A stretch of 8,988 bases of DNA, from the NCBI GenBank assembly GCA_017860335.1, contig JAFNAU010000104.1:1-8988 (forward strand). The letters run 5' to 3'. Of the stretch, positions 1-4,813 are shown piece by piece. Position 1 is the first letter of the stretch; the number at the start of each line of letters is the position of its first letter. The translations under genes and the position numbers were made by a program. Source of the DNA: Bacteroidota bacterium (GTDB taxonomy: Bacteria; Bacteroidota; Bacteroidia; Bacteroidales; Paludibacteraceae). The notes below the pieces were generated by a model that had not been told where the DNA came from, did not search any database, and saw nothing but the letters and a program-made list of their open reading frames with translations.

Positions 1-182
1 TCCTGATCGTAAAATGCAATATACTGATATTTTCCGGAACTTACCACCGAATTGGATCTGAAAACAGTAGTGTTCACCGAATTTCGGCTATATGCTTTAC
101 CTCCGGTATCCATCAACTTCTGGGCTTTCCCTGCTGTAACGATGATAATAAAAATAAAAAGTAAAAATTTACGTCCAGTCAT
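1..182 (-). CDS. Secreted BNR-repeat (BNR_4-like) protein, N-terminal part only
   Basis: The gene starts at the ATG at 182-180 and stays open to the window edge, so only about 60 residues are visible. The first 20 or so form a classic signal peptide: MTGRK, then a hydrophobic run of L, F, I and V, then a small-residue stretch (TAGKAQ) that suits cleavage. The mature start contains AYSRNSVNTTVFRSNSVV followed by YQYIAFYDQ, which from memory matches the opening of the BNR_4 family (SVNT.(V/I)FR.N......QY.AFYD). BNR_4 proteins are seven-bladed beta-propellers, often near polysaccharide lyases, and some members are ulvan lyases. The gene lies 25 nt downstream of the DUF2264 gene on the same strand, so the two are probably cotranscribed and act on the same extracellular polysaccharide. 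The family call is fairly secure. Whether it is an enzyme or a binding protein cannot be judged from this fragment. Confidence 0.8.
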   Translation of the reverse strand, partial: MTGRKFLLFIFIIIVTAGKAQKLMDTGGKAYSRNSVNTTVFRSNSVVSSGKYQYIAFYDQ

Positions 183-207
183 AAATAGTTCTGCGATTGT
201 ATTCTGC

Positions 208-1473
208 TTAAAAGTTTACGTAATAATCTTTATTGAATGTTTCGTTCCGGAATGCTTTTTTAGCCGTCCAGGCTTCTTCAGGTGCTGTCCAGAATGTGTC
301 ACTGGCAGGTAAACCAAGCATCAGAAAACTTTCGGAAGTGATGTACATGCTTCCGTTATTACTATACCAGTCGCCGAGTGTAGGCTGATGCCCTGCAAAT
401 CCGATTGTCAGATACCCGTCTGAAGTAAAATTAGATGAATTATTAAAAATGCTTTTATGCACAGCCTTTAATGCCGATCTCACCTGACCTTCAGTTAGTT
501 TTGTCGGCAATTGCTTACGCCAGGCAAGCAAAGCCAGGGGCTGGAAAACAGCCGTCCGATACGTCAGCGACCTTCCAATGGGCGGATATGTTCCTTCTGG
601 CGAAATCATCCGTTCCAGATGCTCCGTGTAACGTTGTATTCTTTTCAGTGTCAGTTCGTAAGCCGATTTTTCAGCTTTGCCATTTTTCACCAACACTTCC
701 ATCACTTCGAGCATCATCGGATGCATGACGTATGAATTATAAAAATCCATGTGAAACTTATCACCATCCGAATGCCAGCCGTCACCTACATACCATTCAT
801 TCATTTTCTTGAGCGCATAGTCTATTTTTTCCGAATCATACTCCTCTCCTATCGAAAGCAGGAATGCTTCGTTCATGGCTGCAAACAATAGCCAGTTGGT
901 AATGGGTGGTTTCACTCTGCGCAACTGTTTGAGTTCGGAAACAATTCTTGCTTTGGTAACACTGTCGAGGGGTTCCCACAATTGTTGGGGAGCACGCATC
1001 AGCGCGTTGGAAAAATACGCCGAATCGACGAGCGGCTGCCCTTCCTTCCGCCACAGCAGATAATCAGGACTTTGCGGATCGACAGAATGTGCATAACTTT
1101 TCAGCGCCCATTCTTTCAACTGCCTGCGACACTTTCCTTCCTCCGTGTTGTCATCGGGCAATGTCAGCCAGGGCGCCAGACCAGCCATCAACCGGCCAAA
1201 ACATTCCATGTAAGTTACCTTCATATCACGTCCATCCCAGCTCGGGCTGAGTTCAACGGTCATGTTTTTTTGCAACTCACCGTTCGACATATTACGAAGT
1301 ACAGGTTCCGAAATTTTATAAAGCAATTTCCAGAAATATTCGCGGTCCGGAATGCTTTTCTGCATTTTCTGCTTGTTTTTGATGGTGCTGAATGTTGAGC
1401 TTTGAGAAATCTGAGGCAGTAAAGTTCCTGCAGTGGTAATACCCAGAAATTTGATAAAATTGCGTCGTATCAT
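208..1473 (-). CDS. Tat-exported DUF2264 domain protein (putative polysaccharide-degrading enzyme)
   Basis: This 421-residue protein starts with a twin-arginine export signal (RRNFIKFLG, residues 3-11) followed by a short hydrophobic stretch and QISQSS, so it is probably exported folded. From about residue 43 to the end it fits DUF2264 (PF10022), predicted to be an all-helical (alpha/alpha) barrel. Conserved-looking aromatic and acidic patches are SPSWDGRD (76-83), YVGDGWHSDGDKFHMDFYNSY (about 228-248), SPEGTYPPIGRSLTYR (291-306) and GHQPTLGDWYSNNGSMY (361-377); these are where I would look for the active site. Members of DUF2264 occur in polysaccharide-utilisation loci, and I recall a link to the glucuronidase family GH154, which I could not verify. 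Its ATG overlaps the TGA of the upstream epimerase (ATGA), implying translational coupling, and a BNR-repeat gene follows. The length fits a complete single-domain member. The substrate is unknown. Confidence 0.85.
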   Translation of the reverse strand: MIRRNFIKFLGITTAGTLLPQISQSSTFSTIKNKQKMQKSIPDREYFWKLLYKISEPVLRNMSNGELQKNMTVELSPSWDGRDMKVTYMECFGRLMAGLAPWLTLPDDNTEEGKCRRQLKEWALKSYAHSVDPQSPDYLLWRKEGQPLVDSAYFSNALMRAPQQLWEPLDSVTKARIVSELKQLRRVKPPITNWLLFAAMNEAFLLSIGEEYDSEKIDYALKKMNEWYVGDGWHSDGDKFHMDFYNSYVMHPMMLEVMEVLVKNGKAEKSAYELTLKRIQRYTEHLERMISPEGTYPPIGRSLTYRTAVFQPLALLAWRKQLPTKLTEGQVRSALKAVHKSIFNNSSNFTSDGYLTIGFAGHQPTLGDWYSNNGSMYITSESFLMLGLPASDTFWTAPEEAWTAKKAFRNETFNKDYYVNF

Positions 1474-2375
1474 TTAAGTATATTTTTAAGTGCATTTTCC
1501 AAATCGTGATAAAGAAATTCGAAACCGGCAGCCTGAATTTTTTCTGACGATATTCGGCTTCCCTCAAGCAGTAATCCTGACATCCCCCCAAATAAAAGTT
1601 TCAGGAAAAAAGCAGGAATATTTGGCAACCAAAAAGGTTTATGAAGCACCAGGGATAATTTCTTCATGAACTCCTTATTGGTAACCTGCTCAGGCGCAAC
1701 AGCATTATAAGCTCCGGACATATTATTATCTTCCAGTGCTTTAATATAAATACGGCACAGATCGCTGATATGAATCCACGGCAAGTATTGTCTGCCACTA
1801 CCAACAGCAGCTCCGACTCCCGCTTTGATCTGAAATATCATTTTCGATAAAGCTTTATTTTGTTTATCGAGGACTACAGCCGTCCGGATTATTACAGTAC
1901 GGATACCTGCTTTTTGAAAATCGGATGCAACTTCTTCCCATCGGCGGCAAGTGATGCCGGTGAAATCTTCTGAAGGTAAATCGGTTTCTGTGAAGATTTT
2001 ATCGGTTGTCACCATTCCGTAATACCCTGTAGCCGATGCCGAAATGAATGCCCGAATGCTTCGTTTTCTTTCGGTTACTTTCTCATAAAGCAATTTTGCC
2101 GTCAATACCCGGCTATCAATTATCTCTTTTTTCCTTTTTGTAGTCCATCGCTTACTTCCAATATTCTCACCCGCCAGATGAATGATATAATCGGCTGTGT
2201 CAATTGCTTCATGATCCAATTGCTGTCGTTCCGGATCCCATAAAAAGACTTTACAACCCCTGGCGGGTTTGCTGCTGCGGCTTAATACTGAAACCTCATA
2301 ACCTGTTTCCAGAAGCATCTTTGTGAGATATCTGCCAATTAATCCGTTACCTCCGGTTATTAGTACTGTTGCCAT
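1470..2375 (-). CDS. TIGR01777-family NAD(P)-binding epimerase-like SDR protein (YfcH/SDR39U1 type)
   Basis: This 301-residue cytoplasmic protein is of normal family length. The N-terminus carries the extended-SDR dinucleotide-binding motif TGGNGLIG (7-14). It is followed by HLAGENIGSKRW (66-77), the family signature SASATGYYG (112-120), RTAVVLD (164-170) and PWIHISDL (199-206). The last 50 or so residues, including LLLEGSRISSEKIQAAGF, match the C-terminal DUF1731 domain that defines TIGR01777. No standard catalytic YxxxK is evident, which is usual here, and the substrate of the family is not established (E. coli YfcH, plant GC1/SulA-like proteins). Its ATG shares one base with the stop of the upstream Pyr_excise gene (TAATG) and its stop overlaps the start of the DUF2264 gene (ATGA), so all three are probably one transcript with coupled translation. 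Confidence 0.93.
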   Translation of the reverse strand: MATVLITGGNGLIGRYLTKMLLETGYEVSVLSRSSKPARGCKVFLWDPERQQLDHEAIDTADYIIHLAGENIGSKRWTTKRKKEIIDSRVLTAKLLYEKVTERKRSIRAFISASATGYYGMVTTDKIFTETDLPSEDFTGITCRRWEEVASDFQKAGIRTVIIRTAVVLDKQNKALSKMIFQIKAGVGAAVGSGRQYLPWIHISDLCRIYIKALEDNNMSGAYNAVAPEQVTNKEFMKKLSLVLHKPFWLPNIPAFFLKLLFGGMSGLLLEGSRISSEKIQAAGFEFLYHDLENALKNILK

Positions 2376-2803
2376 TATTGTATCTCCCAGGATTCAGTTT
2401 CACCTTCCACAAGTTCAAAGAGGGGATGTACTTCCCACTCTTTCAGGTCTTTGTATTCATTATAACGATTTATATCCCGTTGCTGAAGTTTCTTAAGTAA
2501 ATGCTTAGCCTCGTATTCGACCTGACCTGTTGCGACGGGCAAAACACACGCTTTGAAGTCTGTCCTGAATTTCGACTGATCGAAATTGTATCCACGCTTA
2601 CGGGCTTCTTCATAAATTATTGAAAGATACCGGTTGATACAGTCGAGAGGATATTCTGATTTCTTGAAACGAATAAGCTGCGGATGATTCGTGTATCCTT
2701 TGGTTTTACCTTCCAGTACGTGTTTTGCCAGAAGTGTTTCACGCCAGACAGCCGTCAGACTTTTGGTATCCAAATATTTGGGATGTATGGACCAGATTCT
2801 CAC
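2375..2803 (-). CDS. Pyrimidine dimer DNA glycosylase-like protein (Pyr_excise, PF03013)
   Basis: This 142-residue protein resembles bacterial relatives of T4 endonuclease V (DenV), which removes UV pyrimidine dimers. It has RIWSIHPKYLD (2-12), WRE (20-22), a conserved block NHPQLIRFK (39-47), and a C-terminal HPLFELVEG....WE motif (126-140). Aligned by eye with T4 DenV, Arg2 matches Arg3 and Arg21-Glu22 match Arg22-Glu23, where Glu23 is catalytic. The T4 nucleophile Thr2 has no counterpart. The frame is open upstream to an ATG at 2956, but that extension runs through a terminator and into tRNA sequence. The GTG at 2803 puts RIW next to the start as in the family and lies about 24 nt below a good promoter, so GTG is preferred. 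It is the first gene of a four-gene run and overlaps the epimerase by one base. The biochemical activity is inferred. Confidence 0.85.
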   Translation of the reverse strand: MRIWSIHPKYLDTKSLTAVWRETLLAKHVLEGKTKGYTNHPQLIRFKKSEYPLDCINRYLSIIYEEARKRGYNFDQSKFRTDFKACVLPVATGQVEYEAKHLLKKLQQRDINRYNEYKDLKEWEVHPLFELVEGETESWEIQ

Positions 2804-2826
2804 AACAAGCAGTATTTTTTTGTGTT

Positions 2827-2857
2827 CAAATATACTTATTTGGATTGAATAATAAAA
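2827..2857 (-). promoter_or_regulatory. Bacteroidota-type promoter for the Pyr_excise-epimerase-DUF2264-BNR operon
   Basis: Read on the minus strand, the -7 element TATATTTG lies at 2834-2827 and matches TAnnTTTG exactly. A TTTT at 2857-2854 sits 19 nt upstream as a slightly imperfect -33 element (TTTG is the consensus). The predicted transcript would start near 2820, giving a leader of about 15-20 nt before the GTG at 2803. It sits just after the tRNA terminator, so the operon has its own promoter. Confidence 0.6.
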
Positions 2858-2877
2858 AGATATTTGGGAACAGGGAA

Positions 2878-2911
2878 TAAAAAAATTCCGGAAAACTGAT
2901 ATTTTCCGGAA
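2878..2911 (-). terminator. Intrinsic terminator of the tRNA-Lys transcript
   Basis: A perfect 10-bp inverted repeat (2886-2895 with 2902-2911, TTCCGGAAAA and its complement) encloses a 6-nt loop. On the minus strand the hairpin is followed by TTTTTTTATT, an ideal rho-independent terminator. It lies 12 nt past the 3' end of the second tRNA and separates the tRNAs from the protein operon. The other side also has a five-T run, so it could work weakly in both directions, but no plus-strand gene ends here. Confidence 0.88.
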
Positions 2912-2923
2912 CTTTTTGTTTTG

Positions 2924-2996
2924 TGAGCCAGCTGGGGCTCGAACCCAGGACCCCATCCTTAAAAGGGATGTGCTCTACCTGCTGAGCTACTAGCTC
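2924..2996 (-). tRNA. tRNA-Lys (anticodon UUU), downstream copy
   Basis: The 73-nt minus-strand sequence folds as a full cloverleaf. The acceptor GAGCTAG pairs with CTGGCTC (one G-T), with a D arm GCTC...GAGC, anticodon stem CATCC/GGATG around loop CTTTTAA, and T arm CTGGG-TTCGAGC-CCCAG. The anticodon TTT is at 2963-2961. The discriminator base is A and no CCA is encoded. It is identical to the copy 101 nt upstream. Confidence 0.97.
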
Positions 2997-3024
2997 TCCT
3001 CAATGTGCTTTCGAATAAAATGTG

Positions 3025-3097
3025 TGAGCCAGCTGGGGCTCGAACCCAGGACCCCATCCTTAAAAGGGATGTGCTCTACCTGCTGAGCTACTAGCTC
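3025..3097 (-). tRNA. tRNA-Lys (anticodon UUU), upstream copy
   Basis: It has the same 73-nt cloverleaf as the tRNA at 2924-2996, with anticodon TTT at 3064-3062, discriminator A and no encoded CCA. The identity spans 75 nt, including two flanking bases on the 3' side. A spacer of about 28 nt separates the two tRNAs, with no promoter or terminator in it, so both should be cut from one transcript. It lies 21 nt below the -7 element at 3119-3126. Confidence 0.97.
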
Positions 3098-3118
3098 ATT
3101 TTTCTCAAAAAGCGGATG

Positions 3119-3149
3119 CAAAGATACGTCTTTTTTTTGGAAGTACAAA
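3119..3149 (-). promoter_or_regulatory. Bacteroidota-type promoter for the tandem tRNA-Lys genes
   Basis: On the minus strand TTTG (3149-3146) is followed after exactly 19 nt by TATCTTTG (3126-3119). Both elements match the Bacteroidota primary sigma consensus perfectly. The spacer contains an A8 tract. The start would fall near 3112, about 15 nt before the mature 5' end of the first tRNA. Confidence 0.8.
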
Positions 3150-3301
3150 CCATACTGACTTTTTTTTAGTAATTTATCTTGTACACTCCACCTGAACGCA
3201 TCAGAAAATAGGTTTTTTCATGAATGACAGCTTCAGAAAATTGTTGACACATGATATCAACGAATTCACAGCTTGTAATCGCTTTAATTTTTGCCGGTAT
3301 A

Positions 3302-3333
3302 TTGTTGAAAAAACCTAAATTATTGTATCTTTG
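3302..3333 (+). promoter_or_regulatory. Probable promoter of the hemolysin-family gene
   Basis: TATCTTTG at 3326-3333 is a perfect -7 element. Two overlapping TTG triplets (3302-3304, spacing 21; 3305-3307, spacing 18) can serve as the -33 element. Transcription would begin near 3340 and leave a leader of about 64 nt, AT-rich and without a Shine-Dalgarno, before the TTG start at 3404. Confidence 0.6.
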
Positions 3334-3403
3334 TAGCCTGATTATCTGAGAAAAAATTGTCTGAAAACAAATTTTCCGGATTTGAATTATTTAATTAAAT
3401 TCC

Positions 3404-4663
3404 TTGCAATTGATTTATATAAGTAATATAATTATTTCTCTTATTTGCCTTGCCTTCTTCTCTGGGATGGAGGTAGCATTTATTTCATCCAATAAGCTGA
3501 GATTTGAACTTGACAAGAAGTATAAAAATCTTACTTCATCCATCATTTCCATCTTTTATAATAATTCGCAACAGTTCATTTCCACCATGCTTGTTGGAAA
3601 ATTCATCAGCATTGTTGTTTTTGGCTTACTGACCACCGAATCACTTACCTTTGCTTTCGAAGGGGTAATGAGTCTGTTCATAAGCGTATTACTGCAAATA
3701 ACAATAGCCACTGTCGTTATTATAATCGTGGGTGAATTCCTGCCACGAGCATTTTTCAAAATTAATCCGAATATGTGGATGCGGTTATTTTCGTGGGTTC
3801 TTTTGTTTTTCTACATTGTTCTCTTCCCGGTTTCCTGGTTCAGTTCCTGGGCTTCGAGCAAGTTTTTTAGACTTTTCAAAATTGTTTTACCGGAGTCCAC
3901 CGAAGAAAACGTTTTTTCACGCATTGATCTGAACTACCTGATGCAGGAAAACCTCGAATCGAAAAATGACCAGAAGGATATGGATAACGAGGTAAAGATT
4001 TTTCAGAAAGCGCTGGATTTTTCGGCTGTAAAATTGCGTGACTGCTTCATACCGCGTACCGAAATAGTTTCTCTGGAGTTTGGTGTGGATGTCAATACGC
4101 TGAAGCAAACATTTGTCGAAACCGGTTTATCAAAAATTATCATATACAAAGGCGATATCGACAACATTATCGGCTATATTCATTCATCCGAAATGTTTGA
4201 GCACCGCAAGGACTGGACGAAATACATCCGTCAGATACCGATTGTACCCGAAAATATGGCCGCCCAGAAACTGATGAAGATTTTCATGAGTGAAAAGAAA
4301 AGTATTGCTGTTGTGGTCGACGAATTCGGGGGAACAGCAGGCATTGTTACACTCGAAGATATTATGGAAGAAATTTTCGGCGATATTGAAGACGAACATG
4401 ACATCAGAGAATATACAGCTGAAAAAACAGGAGAAAATGAATATCTGTTTGCAGGCAGGCTGGAAGTGGAAGAGGCAAACAAACTTTTCAACCTGAATAT
4501 TCCTGTTTCCGACGATTATACGACTATTGCCGGATACATTCTGCATGTTCATCAGCATTTTCCTAAACTCAATGAAATAATCCGGATTGAGAATTTTACC
4601 TTCAAATGTGTAAAAGTGACCAACAACCGGATAGAAATGGTAAAACTGACAGTAAACAACTAA
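3404..4663 (+). CDS. Hemolysin/CNNM-family membrane protein (DUF21, CBS pair, CorC_HlyC)
   Basis: This inner-membrane protein of up to 419 residues has the TlyC/CorC/CNNM layout. The DUF21 region (1 to about 185) opens with the hallmark FFSGMEVAFISSNKLR and has hydrophobic segments at about 5-20, 62-76, 88-111 and 124-146, with GEFLPRAFF at 110-118. Two CBS domains follow (about 205-265 and 268-330), ending in the signature VVVDEFGGTAGIVTLEDIMEEIFGDI. The CorC_HlyC domain fills about 345-415. Relatives are linked to Mg2+ or Co2+ export. The Bacteroidota gliding protein GldE shares this layout, but no gld gene is nearby. No in-frame ATG exists before residue 22, inside the DUF21 motif, and an in-frame stop lies at 3392-3394, so translation must start at TTG 3404 or TTG 3410. 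ppiD follows after 150 nt, an order I recall from other Bacteroidales. Confidence 0.92.
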   Translation: MQLIYISNIIISLICLAFFSGMEVAFISSNKLRFELDKKYKNLTSSIISIFYNNSQQFISTMLVGKFISIVVFGLLTTESLTFAFEGVMSLFISVLLQITIATVVIIIVGEFLPRAFFKINPNMWMRLFSWVLLFFYIVLFPVSWFSSWASSKFFRLFKIVLPESTEENVFSRIDLNYLMQENLESKNDQKDMDNEVKIFQKALDFSAVKLRDCFIPRTEIVSLEFGVDVNTLKQTFVETGLSKIIIYKGDIDNIIGYIHSSEMFEHRKDWTKYIRQIPIVPENMAAQKLMKIFMSEKKSIAVVVDEFGGTAGIVTLEDIMEEIFGDIEDEHDIREYTAEKTGENEYLFAGRLEVEEANKLFNLNIPVSDDYTTIAGYILHVHQHFPKLNEIIRIENFTFKCVKVTNNRIEMVKLTVNN

Positions 4664-4746
4664 AATAAACCGGATCTAAAACACTGTTAATCAAAACGTA
4701 ATTTAAATAATACTATTAAAACGCACGGTAATACTCTTTTTTTTTG

Positions 4747-4754
4747 TATATTCG
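4747..4754 (+). promoter_or_regulatory. Possible -7 element for ppiD
   Basis: TATATTCG differs at one base from TAnnTTTG. No clear -33 TTTG lies 19-21 nt upstream, and a T9 tract precedes it instead. It would give a leader of about 50 nt that is very AT-rich and has no Shine-Dalgarno, ending in AATAGAA before the ATG at 4814. The rest of the 150-nt gap after the hemolysin-family gene shows no terminator. Confidence 0.35.
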
Positions 4755-4813
4755 TGCCCTCATTTTTTAAGTAATAAACACAACCTAAAATATTTATCAA
4801 TTTATTAATAGAA

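Larger units (their letters stand above)
3098..3403. other. Divergent intergenic region between tRNA-Lys and the hemolysin-family gene
   Basis: This roughly 300-nt stretch holds the minus-strand tRNA promoter at its left end and a plus-strand promoter at 3302-3333. The middle (3150-3300) has no gene I can name. A minus-strand frame is open from about 3391 to a TAA at 3168-3166 with coding-like composition. Its only ATG is at 3252, which would give 28 residues (MCQQFSEAV...VYKINY), and there is no promoter for it. A 32-codon plus-strand frame from the ATG at 3220 is equally unsupported. Two T-rich tracts (3131-3138, 3160-3167) flank the tRNA -33 element. Confidence 0.5.

Noticed and set aside
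982..1398. A 138-residue plus-strand open frame across the DUF2264 gene
   Set aside because: The minus strand encodes a complete, motif-rich DUF2264 protein coupled to its neighbour; the plus frame is rich in Arg, His and Phe and looks like a shadow.
2804..2956. N-terminal extension of the Pyr_excise gene up to an ATG at 2956 (193 residues)
   Set aside because: The extra 51 residues would be encoded by part of a tRNA-Lys gene, its terminator hairpin and the operon promoter, and they have no family similarity.
2922..3097. Two 75-nt direct repeats as a CRISPR fragment or attachment site
   Set aside because: Each repeat is a full tRNA-Lys gene; there is no integrase or partial tRNA copy nearby.
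4184..4558. Minus-strand open frames of 124 and 86 residues opposite the CBS/CorC region
   Set aside because: The plus strand carries the unmistakable CBS and CorC motifs there, and the minus frames have no promoter or motif.
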